From: Betaproteobacteria bacterium
GTDB lineage: Bacteria > Pseudomonadota > Gammaproteobacteria > Burkholderiales > SG8-39
Assembly: GCA_947476535.1 (NCBI GenBank)
Contig: CANJRC010000018.1
Coordinates: 1 to 47,207, forward strand
Length of the DNA: 47,207 bases
Direction of reading: 5' to 3'
The translations under genes were made by a program, and so were the position numbers. This document shows, piece by piece, positions 16,446 through 25,853 of this stretch; positions within the stretch are counted from its first letter, which is position 1; each line of letters starts with the position of its first letter. Below the pieces are notes generated by a model that saw only the letters and a list, made by a program, of their open reading frames with translations, was not told where the DNA came from and ran no database searches.

Positions 16446-17430
16446 ATGACAGCGTGCAGCGGAATGCAATCAGAATTTTGGCACTACACCAGCCTTGAAG
16501 TGACGGCACGCTTTGAGGGCGGCGCCTATGCTTAACGGATCGGCGACTGAGGCGATGAGCACAACTTGCCACTCGTCAAGCACAAGATGCCACGGCATGA
16601 CCCGCCGCTGGGGGTATTGGCAGCCAATACGAATTGCAGGCGCATCCCTTTACGGGCAAGCGCATGTTCTATCGGCTGGAATTGAGCGAAGACATATCCA
16701 ACCGCTGCAAGCAGAACATGAGACCCAGGCGACCTATGCGCTGCTGCTGGATGTATCTGTCGTAGCGCCTGGCCGGCGGCGTGCATCACTCTGCACTGGA
16801 ATTCGATATCTTGCCGAAACAAGCAGATGAACTGGTACGTGGGAACCGCGGTTGGTTTGGCGCAGCAATGAGCAGCTGCGACGCCGGGTTGAGCCGCAGA
16901 TACTCCATGCGAAGGGGACGCAGCCAGCCAGCGACACGCTGGCCCGAGTGTTCACCGAGTCCTCGTCTGAAACGATCAACGGCAGCTCGAGCCGCGCGCC
17001 GCGGGTGTTCGCCCAGGCCGATCAGGTGGAGGGCAATGAGAAACCACGCAATGTGATGCGCCACTTGCAGCCAAAGCGTTTCCGACACTGAACTATATGA
17101 GCAGTTGCACTGTGCTCTCGGTGACACGGACACCCGCATTTTTGAACCGAGGACGCTGCATTCCGAACGGGACGGCACGCCGACGATACGTCCCAGTGAA
17201 TTGCGTCTGCACCTGCAGGCGATGGCCAATGTGCTCATGCAGGTGCTGCGGCGGCCGGCACTGCAGGGCACGCGGTTCGCGACGGCGCAGAGGTCCAGGC
17301 CGTTCGATTAAAGATATTGAAGCTAACGGCGTGCGTGCGCCTGAGCGCGCGAGTAGTGCGGATTTCAATTAATTCGAACGGCTTGCACCGGCCACAGCTC
17401 GAGACGCTCTGGCTGAGGTTATGCTTTTAG
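16446..17430 (+). pseudogene. decayed IS1380-family-like transposase
   Basis: Several frames joined by shifts resemble an IS1380-type transposase from end to end. The N-terminal piece contains SLEVTARFEGG. A piece from about 16864 reads NEQLRRRVEPQILHAKG then ADQVEGNEKPR and HLQPKRF, and stops at TGA near 17089. A one-base shift continues as ELYEQLHCALGDTDTRIFE, LRLHLQAMANVLMQVLRR and a stop, and another shift gives LKILKLTACVRLSARVVRI, ending at TAG 17428-17430. The 'LYEdlyCArGd.EnRIkE' and 'LRL..saxAyVLm..LRr' elements and the 'iRLKLLKiGa.vr.S.R' tail are hallmarks I recall for this family. At least two frameshifts and internal stops make it non-functional. I could not locate the terminal inverted repeats. 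The next 297 bases (to 17727) hold nothing I recognise. Confidence 0.65.
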
Positions 17431-17727
17431 CTCGTCGCGCCCAACGCGGCATCATGGGAAATTCCGACCCGCGTTGCCAGCGCAGGCAAAGTGGCAGACC
17501 AATCCAGCGTTCCCGTCAATTGTTCTCGGTGAGTGGGAACCCGCCCCTCCCGCGAGCCTTTGCGGTGGCTAACGGGGGCAACATCGCGCACCGGTTAGCC
17601 TCACATTGGCAGAAGAACACGACGTCCCACCTCCATCGACTCGGGCATATAACCTACGGGACATGCGGGCTAGCACACGACTGACGCCCACGCAGAAACG
17701 ACCCCTCGGTACAACGCTGAAATTTTT

Positions 17728-17934
17728 TCAGCCTGTTCCACCGATGCCAGATCCCGACTGGAACTGACGACGCCTCGATTTTTCATAATCGACGGCATCC
17801 TTGATATGTGCATTTCCCCACTCCGCCCGCAGTAGTTTCGCCGCCGCTACGATATTGCGGCAGCGCACAGAGCAGATTTTCACTGCGTAAGTTTTAGTTC
17901 CCCTGCTTTCGATCAGTTGAGTCATAACGATCAT
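17728..17934 (-). CDS. small ORF of unknown function
   Basis: A 68-codon frame starting at ATG 17934 (alternative Met three codons later, MTQLIESRG). It encodes a basic peptide with two Cys near the middle (KICSVRCRN) and a hydrophilic C-terminus; no known domain, signal peptide or membrane segment is visible. A GGGTG lies before the start but is a weak ribosome site. What supports it is position: a perfect TGTGA-N6-TCACA site lies 72 bp upstream. It could equally be a chance frame beside the degraded insertion sequence. Confidence 0.3.
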   Translation of the reverse strand: MIVMTQLIESRGTKTYAVKICSVRCRNIVAAAKLLRAEWGNAHIKDAVDYEKSRRRQFQSGSGIGGTG

Positions 17935-18005
17935 TCACACCCTGCTTCGACAGACTAGAAAAGCCCAATGTCAATGTCATACTCGCACAGGGCCTCCGGA
18001 AGCGA

Positions 18006-18021
18006 TGTGATCAAAATCACA
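18006..18021. promoter_or_regulatory. perfect CRP/FNR-type palindrome
   Basis: TGTGA-TCAAAA-TCACA is a perfect 16-bp palindromic site for the CRP/FNR regulator superfamily. Its core TGAT-N4-ATCA also fits FNR/ANR or NO-responsive relatives, so the exact regulator is unclear. It lies in AT-rich DNA 72 bp upstream of the small minus-strand ORF; no plus-strand gene follows it. Confidence 0.6.
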
Positions 18022-18210
18022 TATATTTATCAGTTTATGGAATAAAAATTCAATTAATGTGTGGGGATGTATCGCGAAGGGAAAAGCTGCGACGAGGGTG
18101 CTTTCCTCGGCGGATGTCGCGTGTCGTGTGGTGACCTCGCCCATACCACACCGGAGGCTCTAAACGACATCAACAACGTCAGCCATAAACAGAAATGAGG
18201 CGATCCAGCG

Positions 18211-18227
18211 AAAACTCCAGGAGTTTT
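18211..18227. terminator. possible bidirectional hairpin
   Basis: AAAACTCC and GGAGTTTT flank a single base, so a short hairpin (AAAACT/AGTTTT with a five-base loop) with T-runs on both strands could form 26 bases past the stop of the DUF6502-like gene. The stem is short, so termination is only a possibility; apart from this and the CRP/FNR-type site, 17935-18252 holds nothing I recognise. Confidence 0.3.
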
Positions 18228-18252
18228 TCGATCTCCCGACCCGGATCGGGGC

Positions 18253-19089
18253 CTACCGGAAGTCACCGTCCTTGGTCCGGTCAGCTTCGCTGTAGAAATA
18301 GATACCAAACGTGAAGCGTCCCGTATCGCGTCTGCGGCTCCTTCGCTTTGCAGACAGTGCCTCCAGTGACTTCTGATTGAGACTTTGCAGCAGGCGCATT
18401 CCGCTCCGCTCGGCCTCTTTCGCCATCGTCACCACAATTTCAGCGTCCAAACCTTCGTGCTGGACACTACGCTCCAGGAAAAGCCGCTGACCTGAAAGCA
18501 CGTTGGCTACCGCTGCCGCTGCGTGGTCATGAAGGTTTTGCCCCAGGTAATACGCTTGCTGCTCCAAATTGTTGGATGGAATAAATGCTGCGGTATCGAG
18601 GACTACGCACCCTTGCTCATCCAAGCGAACGACGCCCAGGCTGCGCCACTCGTCCAACAGCGCTCTCGCGCGAAAGTCCTTGCTGATGGAAGCCACCAAG
18701 CCTTCAAATGACCTTTCGCCACCTTGACTGGCCAAACGGGGTAGTGGCGCAGGCTTGCCATTCTTGTCCGTAAATGGAGGCATGGACCAGGCAGACACCA
18801 CGCGCATACCGAGAGAAACTGCCTCAGGTACTTTAAGAACATCCTGTTCGACTTGCCTCAACCGTTTGACGTCTTTTCGATGTACCCCCGTTAACAGCGT
18901 GATTCGGCTGTTGGTCTGGGACTTCCCCGGCAAAGTAAATTCGCGGAGAGCGACATCCACGTAAATTTCCTTGATCACCTCGATCAGATAGGGATAGCCG
19001 ATCCCTTTGGCCAGAAGCAGTCGCACGATGGGTCGCAAGATATGACGAAGCGTCTTGACCAGAGGCTGCAGCGGTACTTGAGCGGACAT
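18253..19089 (-). CDS. DUF6502-like protein
   Basis: A 278-residue soluble protein. The N-terminal about 100 residues (VKTLRHILRPIVRLLLAKG, then TLLTGVHRKDVKRL) look like a winged-helix or sigma/helix-turn-helix type domain; the central part (PLPRLASQGGERSFEGLV) is a conserved block I associate with the DUF6502 family, and the C-terminal third is helical with a very basic KRRSRRR segment followed by GIYFYSE. No signal peptide is present. Family members are uncharacterised; the layout suggests DNA binding but this is inference. It lies 112 bp downstream of ccmI on the same strand, and no clear ribosome site precedes ATG 19089. Whether it belongs to the ccm transcript is unclear. Confidence 0.7.
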   Translation of the reverse strand: MSAQVPLQPLVKTLRHILRPIVRLLLAKGIGYPYLIEVIKEIYVDVALREFTLPGKSQTNSRITLLTGVHRKDVKRLRQVEQDVLKVPEAVSLGMRVVSAWSMPPFTDKNGKPAPLPRLASQGGERSFEGLVASISKDFRARALLDEWRSLGVVRLDEQGCVVLDTAAFIPSNNLEQQAYYLGQNLHDHAAAAVANVLSGQRLFLERSVQHEGLDAEIVVTMAKEAERSGMRLLQSLNQKSLEALSAKRRSRRRDTGRFTFGIYFYSEADRTKDGDFR

Positions 19090-19201
19090 ATTTCGGGAAG
19101 AGGAAGGGGCGACCCCCGAAGTATGTCACGAAGGCCCATAACTCGTGGAAATCCCCCCCCTAAGCGGGTGTTTGCAAAGCCTGATTGAAGTACGCCGCCC
19201 C

Positions 19202-20317
19202 CTACAGCACCTGATCAATCAGAATCGCAACGCCTTTGGCCCCCACCTCGACGCCTGCGCGCATCCCGATCAGGTCGCCCGGTTGCGACTTGGCATCGCC
19301 ATGCTTCGAAATGCGCGCCTCCACCACCACCACTCCTGCCCGCTCCAACGTATGTTCGCGACTCATCGCATTGGAAGAGTCCAGCACGAAATCCATTGGC
19401 AGGTCGGACACACGAGCCCGCAATACCGCGAGCGGCATGCGCGACCCTGTAGCCGGACGAGCGAATACGAACACCGCATCGTCGAGTGACACCTTGCTCG
19501 CCAAACTCGGCGCAAGTCGCACCGTGCCGCCAATCGCCAAGCGCGCCGATGCTGGATTGTCAGTGGGGGTGGCCGTTTTGCTCGCCACCTGTACCAGCTT
19601 TGGCGACTCCGCCCTGACCAAACCCGGAGCCTCACCCCGGAGAATACGAATTTCATCGAGGTTGGCGAGTATCACCTTCCGATCCGCCGAATCTGCGGGA
19701 AGTTTTTTCAGTACACGCTCCCAGTTGCGCCGTGCGGAGGAATAATCCTTGCGTTGGTAGGCTGCCGTACCCGCCATCCAAAGGGCCGTCAGGTGATTGG
19801 GGTCGAGTGCAAGCGCCCTGTTCACTAGGTCCGAAGCCTTGCCCGCCAGTCTTCCGCCATCGCGCATAGCCACAACATCGGCGTATTCGGCCAGCAGATC
19901 TGCATCCCGGCCTACCATCTTTCCCGCCCTTGCGAAGGCCTGCTCCGCCTCTCCATAGCGCCCCATGACCTTCCACGAGCGGGCGAGCATGATCCAGCCT
20001 TTCGGATCGTCCGGATTTTTCTCCAGCTTCTGCGCCAAACCTTGCACCATCCGCTCGATATCCGCCGCCCCGGTACGATGCGCCCCTTGTAGGCCATCGC
20101 CGTCACCGGACTGCAGCCCCGCTGGGTTGCCAAGCCCGGCGTAGATCCCACCCACGGCAAGCGGAATCAGGAGCGCTAAGGCCAATGCAGTGCGCGACGA
20201 CCTAACGCCCCCATGGCTGACCGTAGCACGCCTTAGCTGCCATGGTCTCAATATCAAAGACAGACTCAGCAGCCCAAGCAGCGCCGAAAGAAGAATGAAG
20301 GTATTCATGTTGTTCAT
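19202..20317 (-). CDS. ccmI: cytochrome c maturation protein CcmI
   Basis: A 371-residue membrane protein with two N-terminal membrane helices (about 6-23 and 43-62), then a periplasmic tetratricopeptide region (KLEKNPDDPKGWIMLARSW, YGEAEQAFARAG, ALALDPNHLTALWMAG, KDYSSARRNWERVL) and a C-terminal beta-rich domain (VSLDDAVFVFARP). CcmI holds the C-terminus of apocytochrome c and hands it to the CcmFGH ligation complex. It is the last gene of the ccm operon and overlaps ccmH by four bases. Confidence 0.95.
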   Translation of the reverse strand: MNNMNTFILLSALLGLLSLSLILRPWQLRRATVSHGGVRSSRTALALALLIPLAVGGIYAGLGNPAGLQSGDGDGLQGAHRTGAADIERMVQGLAQKLEKNPDDPKGWIMLARSWKVMGRYGEAEQAFARAGKMVGRDADLLAEYADVVAMRDGGRLAGKASDLVNRALALDPNHLTALWMAGTAAYQRKDYSSARRNWERVLKKLPADSADRKVILANLDEIRILRGEAPGLVRAESPKLVQVASKTATPTDNPASARLAIGGTVRLAPSLASKVSLDDAVFVFARPATGSRMPLAVLRARVSDLPMDFVLDSSNAMSREHTLERAGVVVVEARISKHGDAKSQPGDLIGMRAGVEVGAKGVAILIDQVL

Positions 20318-20757
20318 GCCTCAGGCTCCTCCTCGATTGCCGCATCGGTGCGACCGCTCAAGAGCCGATACAACAAGCCCAAGCCGGCCACCAACATCAG
20401 GAAAGGCGCGAGCCAAAGCAGCCAGGTCATCGGCTTGAATGGCGGTCGGTACCGTATGAAATCGCCATAGCGCACAACGAGAAAGTCCACGACCTCGGCG
20501 TCGTTCTTGCCTTGTCGAATGAGCCCACGTATCTCCCGGCGCAAGTCTTCGGCCAGCTCCGCCCGGGATGCCGCGAGCGTTTCATTCTGGCACACCAGAC
20601 AGCGCAAGTCCTCGGCGATCGCTTGCAGTCGCGCTTCCTCGACGGGCTCCGCGGACAAGGGCCGAGCCTCGGCGCCCAGTGCAGGAAAATTAACCATTGC
20701 CAAGACAATAACGCCCAACACAACCATCGCCACCATCAGTACTTTCTCGAGCATCAT
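20314..20757 (-). CDS. ccmH: cytochrome c maturation thiol-disulfide protein CcmH
   Basis: A 147-residue protein with signal peptide, the conserved LRCLVCQNE motif (Cys53 and Cys56) and a C-terminal membrane helix (about 109-132). CcmH keeps apocytochrome heme-binding cysteines reduced together with CcmG. The gene overlaps ccmG (upstream) and ccmI (downstream) by four bases each, indicating coupled translation. Two adjacent Met codons could start it. Confidence 0.95.
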   Translation of the reverse strand: MMLEKVLMVAMVVLGVIVLAMVNFPALGAEARPLSAEPVEEARLQAIAEDLRCLVCQNETLAASRAELAEDLRREIRGLIRQGKNDAEVVDFLVVRYGDFIRYRPPFKPMTWLLWLAPFLMLVAGLGLLYRLLSGRTDAAIEEEPEA

Positions 20758-21272
20758 TTGCGCATCTCCTTGAGCAACGGACGCATCTTTTCCTCCCAGA
20801 CCTGGCGGGTCATGGGCCCGACCTGCTTGTAATGCACAAATCCATTGGCGTCGATCAGATAGGTCTCGGGCACGCCATACACGCCGTATTCGATCCCCAC
20901 CCTGCCGTCACCGTCATAAGCGCTGCGCAGGTACGGGTCACCTGCCTGTTCGAGCCATCTGCGTGCATCGACCCGCTGGTCCTTGTAGTTGAGACCAATG
21001 ATCGGCACATCTTTCGCCAGTTCGAGCAGCAACGCATGCTCCTCCCGACAAGAGACACACCAGGATGCCCAGACGTTGAGCAACCAGACGCGGCCCCGCA
21101 TATCGGCGGGCGAGACCTGTTCGCCCACGGCTTTCAGCTCTGGCACACTGAACGCAGGCGCGACACGCCCCACCAGGGGCGATGGAACCTGGCGCGGGTC
21201 CTTGCCCAGCCCCACCGATAGCAACAGGACAAGCAGCGCGAAAGCCCCTAATGGGAACAGATAGCGGCTCAT
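20754..21272 (-). CDS. ccmG: thioredoxin-like protein CcmG/DsbE
   Basis: A 172-residue thioredoxin-fold protein with one N-terminal membrane anchor. The active site is WCVSC (Cys72, Cys75) and the cis-Pro region is GVPETYLID, as in CcmG. It reduces CcmH or the apocytochrome CxxCH disulfide in the periplasm before heme ligation. It starts within a four-base overlap with the ccmF stop. Confidence 0.95.
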   Translation of the reverse strand: MSRYLFPLGAFALLVLLLSVGLGKDPRQVPSPLVGRVAPAFSVPELKAVGEQVSPADMRGRVWLLNVWASWCVSCREEHALLLELAKDVPIIGLNYKDQRVDARRWLEQAGDPYLRSAYDGDGRVGIEYGVYGVPETYLIDANGFVHYKQVGPMTRQVWEEKMRPLLKEMRK

Positions 21273-23230
21273 GTCAGTGCCCCCTCCAATACGGGCGAAC
21301 CGTCCTTGGCCCCACGCCGACTGCGGTAGCGGCGATCACTCATTGCGAACAAACCACCAAGCCCCATGAGGCAGCACCCAATCCAGATCCAGCTCACGAA
21401 CGGTTTGTCGTAGATACGCACGCTCCAGGCGCCGTCGAGGCTACCGTCAAGCGGCTCTCCCAGAGAAACATACAGATCGCGCATCCAGCCAGTTCGGATG
21501 GCGGCGTCAGTCATCGGGTTGGACGACGAGAAATAAACCCGCTTTTCCGGGTGCAAAACGTCGATGACCTTGCCGTCCCGAAGCACATCGACGTCCCCGA
21601 CTACAGCTGTGAAATTTGGGCCGGTGCGCTCCCGCACCCCCACCAGACGAAACGAATGATCGGCGATGCTGACCGTATCTCCGGGCGCCATCCGTACGTC
21701 CTTTTCCGTTTCGAATCCCTTCACCATGGTCACCCCGACAACGAACACCGCAACCCCGATATGGGCGATCTGCATACCCCACCAACCTAAGGCCGGCCGG
21801 CCTGCACGTGAGCGATCCCAGATCTGAAACCCAGCGCCCGCAATAATCCACATCGCGAGAACCAGACCTAGCGCGGTCAATGGCGACCAATCCCCGAACA
21901 ATAGCGGCGCGGACATTCCGCCCACCAGGGAAAGCAAGGCAGCCCAGCGCAGGCGCGGCACCAGCGCAGCAAGATCCGCTTGCCGCCAACTCACCATCGG
22001 TCCGATCCCCATGAGCAGCAGCAGCGGCATCATGACCGGTACGAAGACCGTATTGAAATACGGCGGCCCCACGGATAGTTTCCCCAGGCTCAGCGCATCA
22101 ATAGCCAAGGGATACAGCGTCCCAAGCAGGACCGTGGCCGTCGCAACAACCAGGAGTACGTTATTGGTCAGCAGGAACGATTCACGCGACACGAGCGCGA
22201 AGTCGACCTTACCCTGCTTTTTTATCTGCCCTGCACGAAAAGCGAAAAGGGTCAACGAACCGCCGACGACGAAGATGAGCAGGGCCAGAATGAACAACCC
22301 GCGGCGCGGGTCGGTGGCAAATGCATGCACCGAACTCAGGACTCCTGAACGAACAAGGAACGTGCCCAGCAGCGACAGCGAAAATGCCGTGATGGCCAGC
22401 AATACGGTCCAGGCGCGGAACGTGCCTCGCTTTTCGGCCACGGCCAGGGAATGCATCAGCGCCGTGCCAGCCAGCCAGGGCATGAACGAGGCGTTTTCGA
22501 CCGGATCCCAGAACCACCAGCCACCCCAGCCCAGCACGTAGTAGGCCCAGCGGCTGCCCATGGCGATGCCCAGCGTCAGGGAAACCCAGGCGGCGATGGT
22601 CCAGGGTCTTGTCCAGCGCGCCCACGACGCATCGAAGCGTCCACCGAGCAGGGCGGCAACCGCAAAGGCGAATGCAACCGAGAACCCCACATACCCCATG
22701 TAAAGCATAGGGGGATGAAACACCAACCCGGGGTCCTGCAACATCGGGTTGAGGTCGCGCCCGTTGTCCGGAACCGGCAGCAATCGCTCAAACGGATTCG
22801 ATGCGAAAAGCACAAAAATCAGGAACCCCGCCGCGACCAACCCAAGCACGCCCAGCACCCTGGCCATAAAGGCTTCCGGCAATTGCCCGGAGAACACGCT
22901 CACAGCTAGCATCCACAGCGCCAGCATGGCAACCCACAACAACAGTGAGCCCTCATGCCCACCCCAAACCGCACCGAATCGATACATTGAAGGCAACAAA
23001 GAGTTGGAGTTCTGCGCCACATAGAGGACCGAGAAGTCGTCGCGCAGGAACGCCCAACTCAGGGCGGCAAAGGACGCCAGTACCAGCAACGCGAAGACGA
23101 GCGCGCAGGGCCGTGCCAGTGCGATCCAATCTTGCCGCTGGCGATGCGCCCCAAGCAAAGGCAAGGTGCCTAGAACGATCGCCACGACACAGGCGAAAAT
23201 CAGGGCCAGATGACCCAGTTCCGGAATCAT
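21269..23230 (-). CDS. ccmF: heme lyase CcmF
   Basis: A 653-residue polytopic membrane protein with many hydrophobic helices. The heme-handling WWD signature is clear ([20 protein letters not shown]), as is the [11 protein letters not shown] block that precedes it. CcmF takes heme from holo-CcmE and joins it to the CxxCH motifs of apocytochromes. It overlaps ccmE by four bases upstream and ccmG by four bases downstream. Its length is normal for the family. Confidence 0.96.
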   Translation of the reverse strand: MIPELGHLALIFACVVAIVLGTLPLLGAHRQRQDWIALARPCALVFALLVLASFAALSWAFLRDDFSVLYVAQNSNSLLPSMYRFGAVWGGHEGSLLLWVAMLALWMLAVSVFSGQLPEAFMARVLGVLGLVAAGFLIFVLFASNPFERLLPVPDNGRDLNPMLQDPGLVFHPPMLYMGYVGFSVAFAFAVAALLGGRFDASWARWTRPWTIAAWVSLTLGIAMGSRWAYYVLGWGGWWFWDPVENASFMPWLAGTALMHSLAVAEKRGTFRAWTVLLAITAFSLSLLGTFLVRSGVLSSVHAFATDPRRGLFILALLIFVVGGSLTLFAFRAGQIKKQGKVDFALVSRESFLLTNNVLLVVATATVLLGTLYPLAIDALSLGKLSVGPPYFNTVFVPVMMPLLLLMGIGPMVSWRQADLAALVPRLRWAALLSLVGGMSAPLLFGDWSPLTALGLVLAMWIIAGAGFQIWDRSRAGRPALGWWGMQIAHIGVAVFVVGVTMVKGFETEKDVRMAPGDTVSIADHSFRLVGVRERTGPNFTAVVGDVDVLRDGKVIDVLHPEKRVYFSSSNPMTDAAIRTGWMRDLYVSLGEPLDGSLDGAWSVRIYDKPFVSWIWIGCCLMGLGGLFAMSDRRYRSRRGAKDGSPVLEGALT

Positions 23231-23682
23231 GGCGTGCGCTCCGGTTGGGGCGGCGTACCCGCCTGATTACGGGCTTGCGCCAAAGCATGCGAGGCCTCGG
23301 GTGGCATATAGTTCTCGTCGTGCTTGGCTAGGACCTCGCTTGCGATGAACCGGCCTTGGCCGTCCAGCTTGCCTTGTGCGACGACCCCCTTACCCTCGCG
23401 AAACAGATCGGGCAGAATTCCCTGGTACTGCACCGGAACCTCCTTCGCAGTATCGGTAATCACAAAGCGTACCGTCATCTCCGAACGATCCACGCTGCCA
23501 GACTTGACCAAGCCCCCGACGCGAAAGACGCGCGCCTGTGGCGCTTCGCCCGCTGCAACCTGCGTCGGGGTGATGAAAAAAACCAGGTTACTGTTGAACG
23601 CCTTGAGAGTGAAAGCCGTTGCCACGCCCAGACTGAGAACGCCCACGGCAATCCAACCCATCCTCAGGCACCGGGGCTTCAC
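23227..23682 (-). CDS. ccmE: heme chaperone CcmE
   Basis: A 151-residue protein with one N-terminal membrane anchor and a beta-barrel periplasmic domain. The covalent heme-binding histidine lies in [12 protein letters not shown] (His121). CcmE takes heme from CcmC and CcmD and delivers it to CcmF. Translation starts at GTG 23682, inside a four-base overlap with the ccmD stop. The C-terminal tail after the heme site is short and proline-rich ([10 protein letters not shown]). Confidence 0.95.
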   Translation of the reverse strand: MKPRCLRMGWIAVGVLSLGVATAFTLKAFNSNLVFFITPTQVAAGEAPQARVFRVGGLVKSGSVDRSEMTVRFVITDTAKEVPVQYQGILPDLFREGKGVVAQGKLDGQGRFIASEVLAKHDENYMPPEASHALAQARNQAGTPPQPERTP

Positions 23683-23858
23683 GCTTCACCCCGCAGCTGT
23701 GATACCCGTCGCGCGGCTGCACGATGACGACGACGCAATTGCAGCGACTCGATCAGCACCGCCAGCGCGCAGGCGCCGATGCTAATCCACACGTATGAGG
23801 CATAGCCCCCCATCGCAAGAAAGTCCGCGACGCCGACCCAATGGCTATTCCACGGCAT
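23679..23858 (-). CDS. ccmD: small membrane protein CcmD
   Basis: A 59-residue gene between ccmC and ccmE. The peptide begins [20 protein letters not shown], has one membrane helix (about 19-40) with the conserved MGGYA-x-YVW pattern, and ends in a basic cytoplasmic tail ([10 protein letters not shown]). CcmD stabilises the CcmC:CcmE heme complex. Its ATG (23858) lies inside the end of ccmC (14-base overlap) and its TGA overlaps the ccmE GTG. Confidence 0.9.
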   Translation of the reverse strand: MPWNSHWVGVADFLAMGGYASYVWISIGACALAVLIESLQLRRRHRAAARRVSQLRGEA

Positions 23859-24573
23859 ATTTCACCCACTCCGCGCGCGCCTCGCGCTCTAAGATGATGC
23901 AGCGCACGCGCGCCAGCGCTACCGCGATGGCATACGCCCAGAAAGCCAGCACCATGATTCCCATGCCCCAGAGCATGGTTACCGCCATGGATGGAGACCG
24001 TGTCAGGGAAACTGAGGCCCCCTGATGCAGGGTGCTCCACCACTTCACGGAAAAATAAATGATGGGCACATTCACCGCCCCCACCAGAGCCAGCACTGCA
24101 CTGGCCCGGTCCGCCCTCGATGGGTCTTCAATCGAGGAGTACAAGGCAATAAAGCCAAGATACAGGAACAGCAGAATCAACTCCGAGGTCAGTCGCGCAT
24201 CCCACACCCACCAGGCACCCCACATGGGCTTGCCCCACAGGGCGCCCGTCAACAGCGAAAGTAATGCAAACATAGCCCCAGTAGGCGCGAGGGCCTGAGC
24301 CATCATGCTCGAGAGGCGCGTATTGAGCACCAGCCCCACGCCGGCCCAGAAAGCCATGACCAGATAGATGAACATCGACATCCAGCTTGCGGGCACATGC
24401 ACGAAGATGATTCGGTACCCTTCGCCCTGCTGGGCGTCTGACGGCGCGATCAACAGCCCTATGGCAAGCCCTGCTAAGGCAAGCAAGGCGGCGCTAACAA
24501 CTAGCCAAGGCATCAGGCGACCGGCCAAGGGGTAGAACCGTTGCGGCGAAGCAAAATGCAGCCAGCGATTCAT
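23845..24573 (-). CDS. ccmC: heme-handling membrane protein CcmC
   Basis: A 242-residue six-helix membrane protein with the WWD signature WGAWWVWD (residues 118-125) and the two conserved periplasmic histidines (His59 in FVHVP, His183 in STLHQ). It loads heme onto CcmE. ATG 24573 has GGAG five bases upstream, so the longer frame from 24600 is rejected. It follows ccmB closely. Confidence 0.95.
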   Translation of the reverse strand: MNRWLHFASPQRFYPLAGRLMPWLVVSAALLALAGLAIGLLIAPSDAQQGEGYRIIFVHVPASWMSMFIYLVMAFWAGVGLVLNTRLSSMMAQALAPTGAMFALLSLLTGALWGKPMWGAWWVWDARLTSELILLFLYLGFIALYSSIEDPSRADRASAVLALVGAVNVPIIYFSVKWWSTLHQGASVSLTRSPSMAVTMLWGMGIMVLAFWAYAIAVALARVRCIILEREARAEWVKYAVE

Positions 24574-24586
24574 CGGCGCTCCTTTC

Positions 24587-25252
24587 CTATTCCAGTGCAA
24601 TTCGAAGTGCGGCCGCGGTCACCCAGGGGGCGAAGAACAGGGCCAACGCCAGCAACGCGACAAGCAAGTACAGATGGGCGGCAGCGTCCATTCCCGCAAG
24701 ATCTGCTTCAAGTGCGCCCGCACCAAACACCAGCACCGGCACGTAAAGGGGCAGCACCAACACGGTTACCAGCACTCCACTGTTTCTCAGGCCCAGCGTC
24801 AAGGCGGAGCCGATTGCGCCGATCAAGCTCAATAGCAATGTGCCAGGCAGCAAGGACCCGACCATTACTAGCAAGCTGTCTCGATCGAGGCTGAACTGAA
24901 TCGCAAGCAGCGGCGAGAGAAGAACAATTGGAACCCCGGTACTGAGCCAGTGCGCGACGATCTTGCCCAAGACCAACAGCCCCAATGAAACCGGCCCGAC
25001 CACCATCTGCTCCAACGTACCATCCAGAAAATCGGCCTCGAACAGCCGTGGCAGCCCGAGCAGGACCGCAAGCAGGGCCGCCACCCAGATGATCCCCGGC
25101 GCAATCCGGCGCAACAGCGCGCTCTCCGGGCCGACGCCGATTGGGAATAGGCTGGCCGCCATTACAAAGAACGCCAGCACTGCCATTCCCTGCGCCGGCT
25201 CTCGGATTACAAGCAAGAGGTCGCGGCGAAGGGTGAGGGAAAAGATCGACAT
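24587..25252 (-). CDS. ccmB: heme exporter membrane subunit CcmB
   Basis: A 221-residue polytopic membrane protein starting MSIFSLTLRRDLLLVIREP. The typical CcmB blocks are present: a LFEADFLDGTLEQM segment after the third helix, PLLAIQFSLD, and the GALxxGLRNSGVLVTVLVLPL-like element. It forms the ABC-type complex with CcmA that releases heme-loaded CcmE from CcmC. The start follows the ccmA stop by ten bases; frames starting earlier would overlap ccmA out of phase. Confidence 0.94.
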   Translation of the reverse strand: MSIFSLTLRRDLLLVIREPAQGMAVLAFFVMAASLFPIGVGPESALLRRIAPGIIWVAALLAVLLGLPRLFEADFLDGTLEQMVVGPVSLGLLVLGKIVAHWLSTGVPIVLLSPLLAIQFSLDRDSLLVMVGSLLPGTLLLSLIGAIGSALTLGLRNSGVLVTVLVLPLYVPVLVFGAGALEADLAGMDAAAHLYLLVALLALALFFAPWVTAAALRIALE

Positions 25253-25262
25253 GCCAATCTGC

Positions 25263-25853
25263 TTAAAGGGCAAGAGACTTGCCAACAGCAACGGGCAAAG
25301 GCTGATGGCTGGTAACGACTGCCGCACCTCCGTTTGCGAGGTGTTCGCGCAAGAAAAGCCCAAGCAATTCGACTCCGTCGCTGTCAAGCCCGTTCACAGG
25401 TTCGTCCAACAGCCACAGATCCGCACACTGCAGCAGTAGCCGTGCCAGGACCAATCGCCGCTTCTGCCCTTCGGAAAGATAGCGCGCCGGCACGCTAGCG
25501 GCTTTTCCCAATCCCACCTTGGTCAACGCAGCCTGCACTTGCGCCGCCGAGGCCGGACTATCCCCCGGAATGCCGACGCGAAGGTTCTCTTCCGCCGACA
25601 GTTCCCGCTTCACTGCGGCCTGGTGCCCGCACAAAACCCGGCGCACGGCCGGGCCCAGCCTGCCCGAAAAAGTCACCACGCCGGACGCCGGACGAACCAA
25701 CCCGGCCAGCGTCCGCAAAAGGGTGCTCTTACCGGCGCCATTGCGCCCTTTAACGTGCAGCCATGCTCCCCCCTCCAAGGCAAAACTGATCCCTGAAAAA
25801 AGGATATTTTCGGCACGCTGACACGACAGACCGCGAACATTTAACTGAAACAA
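25263..25853 (-). CDS. ccmA: cytochrome c maturation ATP-binding protein CcmA
   Basis: A 196-residue ABC ATPase: Walker A GRNGAGKS, signature LSEGQKRR and Walker B LWLLDEP. I choose TTG 25853 (reading MFQLNVRGLSCQRAENILF) because GGAGG lies eight bases upstream and the N-terminus then matches CcmA; GTG 25868 or TTG 25883 would extend it by 5 or 10 residues. CcmA with CcmB uses ATP to free holo-CcmE. It is the first gene of the nine-gene ccm operon. Confidence 0.93.
   Translation of the reverse strand: MFQLNVRGLSCQRAENILFSGISFALEGGAWLHVKGRNGAGKSTLLRTLAGLVRPASGVVTFSGRLGPAVRRVLCGHQAAVKRELSAEENLRVGIPGDSPASAAQVQAALTKVGLGKAASVPARYLSEGQKRRLVLARLLLQCADLWLLDEPVNGLDSDGVELLGLFLREHLANGGAAVVTSHQPLPVAVGKSLAL

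Noticed and set aside
16786-17271. Minus-strand gene of about 161 codons
   Set aside because: The plus strand matches IS1380-type transposase across the same bases, so the minus frame is most likely a shadow.
22950-23330. Alternative plus-strand genes inside ccmF and ccmE
   Set aside because: The minus-strand frames match CcmE and CcmF at full length with the WWD and HDENYMPPE motifs; overlapping plus frames are shadows.
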